From: a virus
Virus record (IMG/VR): IMGVR_UViG_3300005471_000008
Location: 1-43,710 of that record
DNA length: 43,710 nt
Direction: 5' to 3' (one strand)
This document shows positions 7,579 through 14,460 of the stretch, piece by piece. Position 1 is the stretch's first letter. Every line of letters starts with the position of its first letter. The notes beneath the pieces were generated by a model, which saw only the letters and a list, made by a program, of their open reading frames with translations, ran no database searches and was not told where the DNA came from. The translations under genes and the position numbers were made by a program.

Positions 7579-7805
7579 TGGCCGCCAAGTCGACACCAGG
7601 AGTTGAGGCGGCCCGCCCGGTTGCCGCGCCACTCGACAAGTGCGCCCGGCTCCTCGGCGTTCCCCTCGAACAGCTGAAGCCAGTCGCCGCCCAGGTCGAG
7701 CCATACCAGCATGCGGACGGCCACCCAGTCTGGAGCCTGTTCCTCCTCGAACGCCAGCTCCACCCGGAGCGGTCCGGCCGACGCCGACGAGGTGGGGCAG
7801 CATGA
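7578..7805 (+). CDS. Small hypothetical protein, 75 aa, with basic HPER tail
   Basis: ATG in a TGATG junction. The C-terminal 25 residues (RQLHPERSGRRRRGGAA) closely match the tail of the protein encoded at 8059-8193 (RELHPERYTRRRRKGEQA). The two tails are therefore related by duplication or shared descent. The N-terminal part (LGVPLEQLKPVAAQVEPYQH) may be a short helix-turn-helix-like element. Function unknown; the basic tail suggests nucleic-acid binding. Confidence 0.6.
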   Translation: MAAKSTPGVEAARPVAAPLDKCARLLGVPLEQLKPVAAQVEPYQHADGHPVWSLFLLERQLHPERSGRRRRGGAA

Positions 7806-8062
7806 GCGACCGGCCACCCCCCAACGTGCTGTACCAGCAGGCCGTCGTCTCCCACGGCGCCCGGGGTACCGAGGCGGTCCGACGCGAGTACCACCGCCTC
7901 ATGGTCGAAGCGGGCCACCTCGTCCCCCGCCCCGCGTGCACCTGCGGCAACCCCGAAGACCCCTCGATGCACCTGCAGGACTGCCCCCGCTACCAGGACA
8001 ACGACCGGCGCCTGCCCTGCGGCTGGCTACCCGGGGAGAGTCATCGGGGTGGTGCGCGGTGA
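7802..8062 (+). CDS. Cys-rich hypothetical protein, 86 aa
   Basis: ATG in an ATGA overlap. The middle of the protein carries CTCGNPEDPSMHLQDCPRY, with a further Cys ten residues on (LPCGW). Three to four Cys plus His could bind zinc. The first 35 residues are helical (VLYQQAVVSHGARGTEAVRR). Unrecognised; it belongs to the run of small zinc-binding candidates in this operon. Confidence 0.55.
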   Translation: MSDRPPPNVLYQQAVVSHGARGTEAVRREYHRLMVEAGHLVPRPACTCGNPEDPSMHLQDCPRYQDNDRRLPCGWLPGESHRGGAR

Positions 8063-8193
8063 TGGTCCTCAAGCTCATCCCAGGCGACCAGGTCTTCGGC
8101 CCTGACGGTCGCAGCGCCGTGTTCGTCGCCCTGGACCGCGAGCTCCACCCGGAGCGCTACACCCGCCGCCGCCGAAAGGGGGAGCAGGCATGA
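8059..8193 (+). CDS. Small hypothetical protein, 44 aa, paralogous tail
   Basis: GTG at 8059 overlaps the preceding stop as GTGA; an ATG one codon later (8062) is an equally possible start. The peptide ends in RELHPERYTRRRRKGEQA, nearly the same as the end of the protein at 7578-7805. It appears to be a shortened relative of that protein. It overlaps the next gene by ATGA at 8190-8193. Confidence 0.5.
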   Translation: MMVLKLIPGDQVFGPDGRSAVFVALDRELHPERYTRRRRKGEQA

Positions 8194-8654
8194 AGGTCTA
8201 CTTCGCTGCCCGCTACAGCCGCCGCCGCGAGCTGTGCGTCTACCGCGCCGAGCTGCTGAGGCGCGTCGAGTGGGTCACGGTCACCTCACGCTGGCTGGAT
8301 GGCAATCACCAACTCGACGACCAAGGCGTCCCGATCGGCGAGCACGGAGAAGCCCTCGTCGAAAACGGCCATGGCGCCGAGGCGGCACAGCTTCGCGCCA
8401 AGTTCGCCCTCGACGACTACCAGGACGTGCTCGTCGCCGACCTGCTCGTCGCCTTCACCGAGCCACCCCGCAGCGACAAGGGGCGCGGCGGTCGCCACGT
8501 CGAGTTCGGCATCGCGCTTGGCGCCGGCCGCCAGATCGTGGTGATCGGCCCGCGCGAGAACGTCTTTACCTGGCTGCCGACCGTGGCGCACTTCGACACC
8601 TGGGGTGAGTTCGTCGCCTTCTGGCTGCCGGAGCCATCGGAGACTGCCCTGTGA
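8190..8654 (+). CDS. Nucleoside 2-deoxyribosyltransferase-like protein
   Basis: A 154-residue Rossmann-like protein beginning MKVYFAARYSRRRE, with a central acidic segment (FALDDYQDVLVADLLVAF) and the signature GRGGRHVEFGIALGAGR, followed by a strand IVVIGPRENVFTWLP. This order (KVYFAaP-like strand, aspartate loop, xEFGxAxAxG) is that of nucleoside 2-deoxyribosyltransferase-like and related phage nucleotide-binding proteins; Glu in HVEFG would be the candidate catalytic residue. It could exchange or salvage bases for phage DNA synthesis, but related proteins without proven activity are common in phages. Confidence 0.7.
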   Translation: MKVYFAARYSRRRELCVYRAELLRRVEWVTVTSRWLDGNHQLDDQGVPIGEHGEALVENGHGAEAAQLRAKFALDDYQDVLVADLLVAFTEPPRSDKGRGGRHVEFGIALGAGRQIVVIGPRENVFTWLPTVAHFDTWGEFVAFWLPEPSETAL

Positions 8655-8878
8655 GCGTGACCGCCGCGCCGGCGTGGCGGCTGGTCCGCCTCAGCCCCGC
8701 CCACCCCCTCTGGCACCTGGAGCGCGTCGGTGCCCAGCGCACCGAATGCGGCCGCGACTGGCGCGAACCGATCCGCCACACCCTCACCGAACCACTCCCA
8801 ACACCACGCTGCACCACCTGCGGGCCACGGATGCTCGGCGAGCTCGCACAGCAGCTCCCGCTCATCAAGGACGGCTGA
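8651..8878 (+). CDS. Hypothetical protein with Cys pair, 75 aa
   Basis: GTG in a GTGA overlap. The product has a Trp-rich N-terminal half (WRLVRLSPAHPLWHLERV), one isolated Cys in RTECGRDW, and CTTCG near residue 55. Three Cys plus His make a zinc site possible. Soluble, unrecognised. The stop overlaps the next start (TGATG at 8876-8880). Confidence 0.55.
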   Translation: MSVTAAPAWRLVRLSPAHPLWHLERVGAQRTECGRDWREPIRHTLTEPLPTPRCTTCGPRMLGELAQQLPLIKDG

Positions 8879-9105
8879 TGGTCACCCTGCTGAGCGTGGG
8901 CAACTCGGAGGGGGAGCGCCGCTGCGACGCCCGCTGCCACGAGGCCACCGAGCCTGACTGCGACTGCATCTGCGGTGGCCGCTACCACGGCAAGGGCCTC
9001 ACCCACGCCCGCCAGCAGCTCGGCCAGGACATGCGCGACGGCCGCTTCGGCGAAGACATCAAGGTGCTCGTCGAGAACCTGTGCGAGCAAGGACAGCTGC
9101 TATGA
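8878..9105 (+). CDS. Cys-rich hypothetical protein, 75 aa
   Basis: ATG in a TGATG junction. Residues about 15-35 form a dense Cys/His cluster (CDARCHEATEPDCDCICGGR) typical of a small metal-binding loop. A helical C-terminal half follows (THARQQLGQDMRDGRFGEDI). It directly precedes the methyltransferase (ATGA overlap at 9102). I recall similar Cys-rich proteins near phage methyltransferases, but no function can be assigned. Confidence 0.6.
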   Translation: MVTLLSVGNSEGERRCDARCHEATEPDCDCICGGRYHGKGLTHARQQLGQDMRDGRFGEDIKVLVENLCEQGQLL

Positions 9106-11042
9106 GCCTCGACCTGCTGGTCTACGATCAGTTCTGCGGCGCTGGCGGGTCCAGCCAGGGCATCCGCCGTACCGGCGCGATCGTGCGGCTGGCAATGAAC
9201 CACAACGCCACCGCGATCGCCAGCCACCAGGCGAACTTCCCCGACGTCGATCACGAATGCGAGGACGTCCGCAAGCTCGACCCGCGGAAGTTCCCCCGGG
9301 TCGACATCCTCGTCACCTCGCCAGAGTGCAAGGCCCACACCTACTCACGCGGCAAGGGCCGTCGTGACCAGGAAGAGCCGCTGTTCGAGACCGCCAAGGA
9401 GCGGGATGCGCGGCTGGCGGCGCAGCGCAGCCGCGCGACGATGGACCAGGTCACCCGCTGGATGTGCGCCCACCGCTACGAGGCCGTCATCCTCGAGAAC
9501 GTCGGCGAGCTGGTCGACTGGATCCCCTTCGACGCCTGGCTCCGCGAGGTCGACAAGCTCGGCTACCGGGTCCAGTTCTGCTGGTTCAACAGCATGTTCT
9601 TCGGCGGCCAGGACGACGGCCCCCACCCGCCGCAGTCCCGCGACCGCCTGTACTTGGTGCTCACCAAGAAGGGCAACCGCAAGCCCGATCTCGACTTCCG
9701 GCCGCGTGCCTGGTGCCCGGACTGCCAGACGGAGGTTGACGCGGTGCAGCGACTCAAAGACCCGCACCGGCGCCGGAAGATGTGCTATCGCCGCCAGTAC
9801 GACTACCGCTGCCCGACCTGCGGCGCCGAAGCGTCCCCCTACGTCGCGCCCGCCGCCACGGCGATCAACTGGGCGCTGCCGACCACCGTGATCGGGGAAC
9901 GGAAGTCCCCCCTCAAGCCCGCCACCATCGCGCGCATCCGGGAGGGACTGATCCGCTACGGGTGGGCGCCGCAAATGGTTCCTGTCGAGCGGCCCCACCG
10001 GCAGGGCGAGATCGAGGTGAAGGTTCCACGGCTGGCCAGCCTCCCGGCGCGGACCCAGACCGGCCGGAACGAAACCGGGGTGCTCCAGCCGCCGCTGATG
10101 ATCACCAACCGGATCCACTCGACCCCCAAGACGGTCGAGGACCCGATCACTACCATGCAGACGGGGCTGCACCACCTGCTGGTCACCGAGCGGCGCAACA
10201 CCGTCCCGCGCAGCCCGGAGGAGCCCGCGTCAACCATCGCTGCGGGCGGCACCCACCATCTGCTCGTGGAGCGCCCCGACGGGCTCGTCGTGTCGAACTA
10301 CTCGCCCGGGTGGGTGCGCCCCGCCGGGAAGTTGCCGACCGGCGCGATCACCGGTGTCGACCATCACGCACTGCTGCTGCCGACCAATGGGAACCTGCGC
10401 CGCGGCCGCGCCGCCCAGGAGGAGCCGGCGCCGACGCAGACCGGCGACAAAGGCAACGCTGTCATCCAGCTCCCCCTCATCGACGCCTACGACGGCCTCG
10501 CCCGCTCCGTCGACCGAGTCATGCCGACCCAGACCGGCGTGCAGGGCGACGGGCTGCTGGTGCCCTCCGGGGGCGGCTGGGCCGACCGCGCCACCGGCAC
10601 CGACGACCCGTTCCCCACCCAGACCGGCAAGGAATGCCGCGGGATGGTCCGCCTCCCCGACGGGATGGTCGTCCAAGTCGGTGGGAACACGTGGACCCGG
10701 CCCGGGTCGACGTGCCGGGTCCGCCCGGTGGAGTGGCCGATGCGCGCGCAAACCGGTACCCGCTCCGAGGCGCTGGTCACCATCCCGCCCGACTTCCTGC
10801 TTCCGTACCGGCCACCAGCTCCGCCGTTCCACGGCCAGGTCGACGCGGCCGCCCTCGACGAGCTCGTCAACGCATGCAGCTACCGCATGCTGACCTGGCA
10901 GGAGATCCGCTCGGTCATGGGGTTCGACCCCGGCTACATCCTGCACGGCAACGGCCGCGAGAAGGTCTACCAGCTCGGCCAGGCCGTCACCCCGCCCGTC
11001 ATGGCGTGGATCTTCCGCCGCGTTGCGGAGTCGCTGTCATGA
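9102..11042 (+). CDS. DNA cytosine-5 methyltransferase, phage type
   Basis: A 646-residue C5-methyltransferase. Motif I is FCGAGG (from residue 11); motif IV appears as TSPECKAHT with Cys76 the presumed nucleophile in place of the usual PPC; motif VI is LENV (Glu132); motif VIII is QSRDRLYLVL; motifs IX/X lie in RMLTWQEIRSVMGFDPGY and GQAVTPPV near the end. A zinc ribbon (CPDC ... CPTC, about residues 206-243) and a long region with repeated TQTG elements (starts near 318, 351, 445, 476, 506, 549) fill the recognition part. No restriction enzyme accompanies it, so it probably protects phage DNA from host cleavage. It overlaps neighbours on both sides. Confidence 0.93.
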   Translation: MSLDLLVYDQFCGAGGSSQGIRRTGAIVRLAMNHNATAIASHQANFPDVDHECEDVRKLDPRKFPRVDILVTSPECKAHTYSRGKGRRDQEEPLFETAKERDARLAAQRSRATMDQVTRWMCAHRYEAVILENVGELVDWIPFDAWLREVDKLGYRVQFCWFNSMFFGGQDDGPHPPQSRDRLYLVLTKKGNRKPDLDFRPRAWCPDCQTEVDAVQRLKDPHRRRKMCYRRQYDYRCPTCGAEASPYVAPAATAINWALPTTVIGERKSPLKPATIARIREGLIRYGWAPQMVPVERPHRQGEIEVKVPRLASLPARTQTGRNETGVLQPPLMITNRIHSTPKTVEDPITTMQTGLHHLLVTERRNTVPRSPEEPASTIAAGGTHHLLVERPDGLVVSNYSPGWVRPAGKLPTGAITGVDHHALLLPTNGNLRRGRAAQEEPAPTQTGDKGNAVIQLPLIDAYDGLARSVDRVMPTQTGVQGDGLLVPSGGGWADRATGTDDPFPTQTGKECRGMVRLPDGMVVQVGGNTWTRPGSTCRVRPVEWPMRAQTGTRSEALVTIPPDFLLPYRPPAPPFHGQVDAAALDELVNACSYRMLTWQEIRSVMGFDPGYILHGNGREKVYQLGQAVTPPVMAWIFRRVAESLS

Positions 11043-11326
11043 GCGCCCTGCTGCAGTGTCCCCGCTGCCAGGTGCCCCTCCGCGAGCATCCGCTCCATGA
11101 GTGCCCCAACTGCCACCGCTGGGCCAACCACCTCGAGCCCGACGGGCGCTGCCTGGACTGCAACTTGGGCTGGACCCACTGCCCCACCCACGCCCGCCTC
11201 GAACACGCCGGCTCCGACCATCGCAAGGTCACCGCCCACGAGGTCCTCGCCACCTTCCGCCAGCACCAGCAGAAACCCCCACCTGTCCCTCTGACCGGTC
11301 CCCGAGGTGTCAGTGCCCCACGATGA
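11039..11326 (+). CDS. Zinc-ribbon protein, 95 aa
   Basis: ATG in an ATGA overlap with the methyltransferase. Residues 7-46 hold three CxxC pairs (CPRC, CPNC, CLDC) plus CPTH, enough for two zinc sites of the ribbon type. A basic His/Lys-rich helical tail follows. Such double-ribbon proteins usually bind nucleic acid or a partner enzyme. It overlaps the helicase gene by 20 bases and may serve replication. Confidence 0.7.
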   Translation: MSALLQCPRCQVPLREHPLHECPNCHRWANHLEPDGRCLDCNLGWTHCPTHARLEHAGSDHRKVTAHEVLATFRQHQQKPPPVPLTGPRGVSAPR

Positions 11327-12785
11327 CCACCAGCAACCACCACCGCACAACCTCGAAGCCGAGGAGGCGGTGCTGGGCGCCATGCTCCTCGACCCCGGCG
11401 CCCTCCAGCACGCCCTCATCACGCTGGATAGCACCGACTTCTACCGGCCCGCCCACCGCACCATCTTCAACACCTGCGCTTCGCTCGAAGCCGCCGGGCG
11501 TCCCGTCGACCCGATCACCGTGGCCGCCCACCTGCTCGCCAGCGGCAACCTCGCAGGCGTCGGCGGCCACCCGTTCATCCACACCCTCGTCTCCAGCGTC
11601 CCCACCATCGCCCAGCACACCCACTACGCCGAGCTCATCGCCCAGGCCGCCGCCGCCCGGCGCCTCATCGACGCTGGCACCCGCATCAGCCAGCTCGGCC
11701 ACGAACAGGGCCTGGACCCCGACAAGGCCCACCAGATCGCCCTGGAGCTCCTCACCCAGCTCGGCACCGCCAGACCCCACGCTCTCACCAGCGACCGCCG
11801 CCTCCAGGAGGCCGCCATGTTCATCTTCGACCCGACCGTCGACCTTCCCGCCGTGTGGGGCAACGGCCAAGAGGTCGCATGGGCCGCCGGCGAGAGCCTC
11901 GTCCTCGCCGGCCCCCAGGGCGTCGGCAAATCCACCCTCGCCCAGCGCCTCGTCCTCGCAAGGATCGGCATCGGCCCCGCCCAACTGCTCGGCATGCCCG
12001 TCGCCCGCACCTCAAACCGCGTGCTCTACCTGGCCTGCGACCGGCCCGGCCAGATCGCCCGCTCCATGCGCCGCATGGTCACCGAAAACGACAGCGCCAC
12101 CCTGAACGAGCGGCTGGCCATCTGGCGAGGCCCGCCCCCCGTCGACCTGGCCAAGGAACCCCGCGCACTACTCAGCCTGGCCCGCAACGCCGGCGCCGAC
12201 ACCGTCGTCATCGACTCCCTCAAAGACGCCGCACTCGACCTCGTCAAGGACGAAGTGGGCGCCAGGTACAACCAGGCACGCCAAATCGCCCTCACCGAAG
12301 GCATCGACCTGCTGGAATTGCACCACCAGCGAAAGGCCGCAGCAGACAACAAACGGCCACGCAAGCTCGACGACGTCTACGGGTCAAACTGGCTGACCGC
12401 CGGAGCCGGCTCCGTACTCCTATTGTGGGGCGAAGCCGGCGACCCGATCGTCGAATTGAACCATCTAAAGCAGCCAGCCGAAGAAGTCGGGCCGATGAAG
12501 CTCCTCCACGACGCCCCGACCGGGTCAATCAGCATCCAGCAAAGCGTCGACCTGCTCACCCTGCTCCGCACCCAGCCAGGCCTCACCGCCGCCGACGCCG
12601 CCCGCCTCCTGTTCGACGTTGAGGGCCGCTCACCGGAGCCCAAGGAGGTCGAGAAGGCACGGCGACGCCTCGACAGCCTCGTCACCCGCGGCCTCGCCAA
12701 GCTCCAGTCCGGCACCCGCGGCCGCCCCGGCGGTGCCGCCAACCCAGCGACCTACCACCCCATCGTCGATCTCGAGGCGTCATGA
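11307..12785 (+). CDS. DnaB-like replicative helicase / RecA-fold ATPase
   Basis: A 492-residue protein in three parts. Residues about 10-115 match the DnaB N-terminal domain (PPHNLEAEEAVLGAMLLDP; FYRPAHRTIFNTCASL). Residues about 180-390 are a RecA/KaiC-like ATPase with Walker A GPQGVGKST (Lys208), Walker B TVVIDS (Asp303) and LELHHQRK as a candidate sensor. The last 70 residues form a winged helix (GLTAADAARLLFDVEGRSPE). It probably unwinds DNA at the phage fork or acts as an initiator-helicase of the RepA type. GTG at 11307 gives the full N-terminal domain. Repeats follow directly downstream. Confidence 0.85.
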   Translation: MSVPHDDHQQPPPHNLEAEEAVLGAMLLDPGALQHALITLDSTDFYRPAHRTIFNTCASLEAAGRPVDPITVAAHLLASGNLAGVGGHPFIHTLVSSVPTIAQHTHYAELIAQAAAARRLIDAGTRISQLGHEQGLDPDKAHQIALELLTQLGTARPHALTSDRRLQEAAMFIFDPTVDLPAVWGNGQEVAWAAGESLVLAGPQGVGKSTLAQRLVLARIGIGPAQLLGMPVARTSNRVLYLACDRPGQIARSMRRMVTENDSATLNERLAIWRGPPPVDLAKEPRALLSLARNAGADTVVIDSLKDAALDLVKDEVGARYNQARQIALTEGIDLLELHHQRKAAADNKRPRKLDDVYGSNWLTAGAGSVLLLWGEAGDPIVELNHLKQPAEEVGPMKLLHDAPTGSISIQQSVDLLTLLRTQPGLTAADAARLLFDVEGRSPEPKEVEKARRRLDSLVTRGLAKLQSGTRGRPGGAANPATYHPIVDLEAS

Positions 12786-12813
12786 GCGACACCACCATCA
12801 GCCGCACACCGGT

Positions 12814-12945
12814 ATCTCACGCGACATCTCACGCAACTCACGGCCATCCAAAACTCGGACAAGCGACCATTCACGCGACTACACGGCCACAACAATCGCC
12901 GCAGGTCACAGGCCCAACAGGAACTCACGGCAGTACTCACGGTAT
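12814..12945 (+). repeat. TCACG-centred short direct repeats downstream of the helicase
   Basis: Six TCACG cores lie on one strand at 12817, 12829, 12838, 12871, 12925 and 12937. The first two are in adjacent near-identical 12-mers (ATCTCACGCGAC, ATCTCACGCAAC). The block follows the helicase stop and precedes a strong hairpin, as in replication-control regions. All spacings are multiples of three, so the repeats could instead be codon repeats (His-Ala-Thr or Ser-Arg) in a degenerate reading frame starting at 12782. Role unproven. Confidence 0.5.
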
Positions 12946-12959
12946 CCCCGGCCGCCGCC

Positions 12960-12993
12960 CACGGGGGTGGTACGTAGTACCACCACCCCCGTG
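12960..12993. promoter_or_regulatory. Strong hairpin between helicase and next gene
   Basis: CACGGGGGT at 12960-12968 pairs with ACCCCCGTG at 12985-12993, and GGTAC pairs with GTACC around a GTA loop, with a three-base bulge. There is no T-run after it, so it is not a canonical terminator. It may shield the ends of transcripts or act as a structured origin or regulatory element together with the repeats just upstream. Confidence 0.6.
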
Positions 12994-13031
12994 GAGACGC
13001 GGCAGGCCACCCGCAACCCAGGAGCAAACCG

Positions 13032-13532
13032 ATGATCCCCGTCCCGATCCCGGCCGACTACCAGCTCGCCCCCAACCAGCGGCGCCTGATCGTCGGCCCG
13101 CCAGACAACGACCTGACCGGCGACATCCGCGCGCTGGAGGCGATCTTCGAGGTCGTCGTCGATGCCCGCGGGACGCAGCGCCGGTTCCACGTGCTCATGG
13201 AGATCGAGCCCAGCGACTGGGACCACTGGGGCATCGCCCCGCCCCCCCGCCCCGCCCGCTTCTGGATGCTCCAGATCGGCGCCCAGATGGCCGCGTTCGC
13301 GCTCACCGCCGAGCCCACACCCGGTTTGCCCGAACGGACCGTCCACCTGGTCGCCGATGAGCAGGGCCTGTGGCGCTGCCCCCTCTGCCACCGCCTGTGT
13401 ACCCTGGAGTACCTGCTCGGCGAGCACGTCGAGCTGCACCGCTACACCGTCGATGGGCACCAGCACGCCGAGCTGGAGGTCACCGTGGTGGCCACCATCC
13501 GCGACCGCTACACCCAGGGAGCGCCCCGATGA
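13032..13532 (+). CDS. Hypothetical protein with C2H2-like motif, 166 aa
   Basis: ATG preceded by AGGAG at 13020-13024, seven bases away: an independent ribosome site, unlike the coupled genes before it. The first 100 residues form an alpha/beta domain with a conserved-looking EIEPSDWDHWGIAPPP stretch. Residues about 116-137 carry CPLCHRLCTLEYLLGEHVEL followed by His, a C2H2-like zinc arrangement. Function unknown. It overlaps the next gene by ATGA at 13529. Confidence 0.65.
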   Translation: MIPVPIPADYQLAPNQRRLIVGPPDNDLTGDIRALEAIFEVVVDARGTQRRFHVLMEIEPSDWDHWGIAPPPRPARFWMLQIGAQMAAFALTAEPTPGLPERTVHLVADEQGLWRCPLCHRLCTLEYLLGEHVELHRYTVDGHQHAELEVTVVATIRDRYTQGAPR

Positions 13533-13747
13533 CGCGCAAGCTGCGCATCGAGGTCTACGACGACCGCACCCCACCCGGCGGCGAGCTCGACTACGCCACC
13601 ATCGCGTCGGTCGAGATCGAGCTGCCAGCCGGCATGGAAATCCCTGGCGAGCGGATGATCGAAGCGGCCAGGCAGGCCTATGCGCATATGATCGGCGCGG
13701 ACTTTCAGGAGCTGGTGGCCCGCGCAGAGACAGACCGCGCCAGCTGA
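13529..13747 (+). CDS. Hypothetical protein, 72 aa
   Basis: ATG in an ATGA overlap. A small alpha/beta protein: KLRIEVYDDRTPPGG, a strand pair TIASVEIELPAG, and a C-terminal helix (MIEAARQAYAHMIGADFQEL). No cysteines. It sits immediately before the HNH gene (TGATG junction at 13745-13749). Unrecognised. Confidence 0.6.
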   Translation: MTRKLRIEVYDDRTPPGGELDYATIASVEIELPAGMEIPGERMIEAARQAYAHMIGADFQELVARAETDRAS

Positions 13748-14004
13748 TGAGCCGCGACTGGAAGAAGGGCGGCACGCGCCAATGGCGCAGACTCAAAGCC
13801 GAGATCATCGCCCGAGACGGCGGCCGCTGCCAGCTCCAGCTCGACGGCTGCACCCGCAAAGCCACCACCGCCCACCACACCGTCGGCAAGACCATCACCG
13901 GTGACAACCCTGCCTACCTCGTCGCCGCCTGCGAACACTGCAACCTCAAGGTCGGCGACCCACGGCGAGCTGACCCGGACCCTAAGCCATGGGGTGGCTG
14001 GTGA
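13747..14004 (+). CDS. HNH endonuclease, 85 aa
   Basis: A complete small HNH nuclease: the RRLKAEIIARDGGRC entry helix, zinc cysteines C28, C34, C60 and C63, and the catalytic core ATTAHHTVGK (His41/His42) with DNPAYLVAACEHCN closing the fold. In many cos-type siphoviruses such an HNH protein assists terminase at cos and lies next to terS. Here it is the last plus-strand gene before a repeat-rich gap and an inverted packaging module, so that link is positional inference. Confidence 0.9.
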   Translation: MSRDWKKGGTRQWRRLKAEIIARDGGRCQLQLDGCTRKATTAHHTVGKTITGDNPAYLVAACEHCNLKVGDPRRADPDPKPWGGW

Positions 14005-14460
14005 ATTGGAGATGGATGATACGAAATAACAGTGGGTCGTGGGATGAAATAACGGTGACCCAGCCTGTCGAAATAACCGTGGCGATGGTAGTTAATAGTC
14101 AGCGAGGGACGGGAAATAATCGCCGAGCCGGAGCGCCGCGAAAGTTACCTCGGCATGGAGGGGGCGGACAGGGCGCGGGAGGGGTCTTTTCCCTCCCCGC
14201 ATCATCGCAGGTCAGAGCCCTGTCCGGTTTAATCCCTTCTGCAAAACCGCAGGTCAGAGGGGGTGTCGGCGGAATGTCCGGTTCGAGCGTTCATGTTTCC
14301 GCTCCCGAATCGGGCATAGCCGACGACAGGACAGGTGAAATAGCTAGGGGATGGCGTGAAATGGCGGGCCCGACAAGGTGCGAAATAGCCTGGGCGGGCC
14401 GTGAAATAGCCGGGGTGGGGTGGCGAAATGGGGACCGGTGATCCCCTGGCATTTCGCGGG
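14005..14460. repeat. Non-coding region with phased GAAAT box array
   Basis: A 456-bp stretch without a convincing gene, between the HNH gene and the portal 3' end. GAAATAAC-type boxes start at 14023, 14046, 14070 and 14113 (with a degenerate GTTAATAG at 14091), and GAAATAGC/GAAATGG boxes at 14337, 14358, 14382, 14403 and 14425. Steps are 21-24 bp, about two helical turns. Between the clusters are a hairpin (14175-14200) and two copies each of CGCAGGTCAGAG (14206, 14248) and TGTCCGGTT (14221, 14275). This looks like an iteron-type protein-binding array: origin, packaging or partition site. Confidence 0.75.
14175..14200. terminator. Possible terminator-like hairpin in the repeat region
   Basis: GGGAGGG at 14177-14183 pairs with CCCTCCC at 14191-14197 around GTCTTTT; flanking GC bases extend the stem with a one-base bulge. 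It stands between the plus-strand early operon and the minus-strand packaging operon, where stopping both transcripts would be useful. No T-run follows, so this is tentative. Confidence 0.45.

Noticed and set aside
9782-11326. A 514-codon frame overlapping the methyltransferase
   Set aside because: Arg/Pro/Ala-rich shadow; only its last 95 codons, starting at 11039, form a real zinc-ribbon gene.
12782-13360. An ATGA-coupled frame of 192 codons after the helicase
   Set aside because: It runs through the hairpin and deep into the gene at 13032 with Pro/Arg-rich composition. A short peptide from it remains possible, so the region is listed as repeats instead.
13989-14441. A plus-strand frame of 150 codons across the phased boxes
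   Set aside because: Low similarity to a real protein; the repeated EIA-like segments simply reflect GAAATAGC boxes, and boxes in the other cluster fall in different frames.
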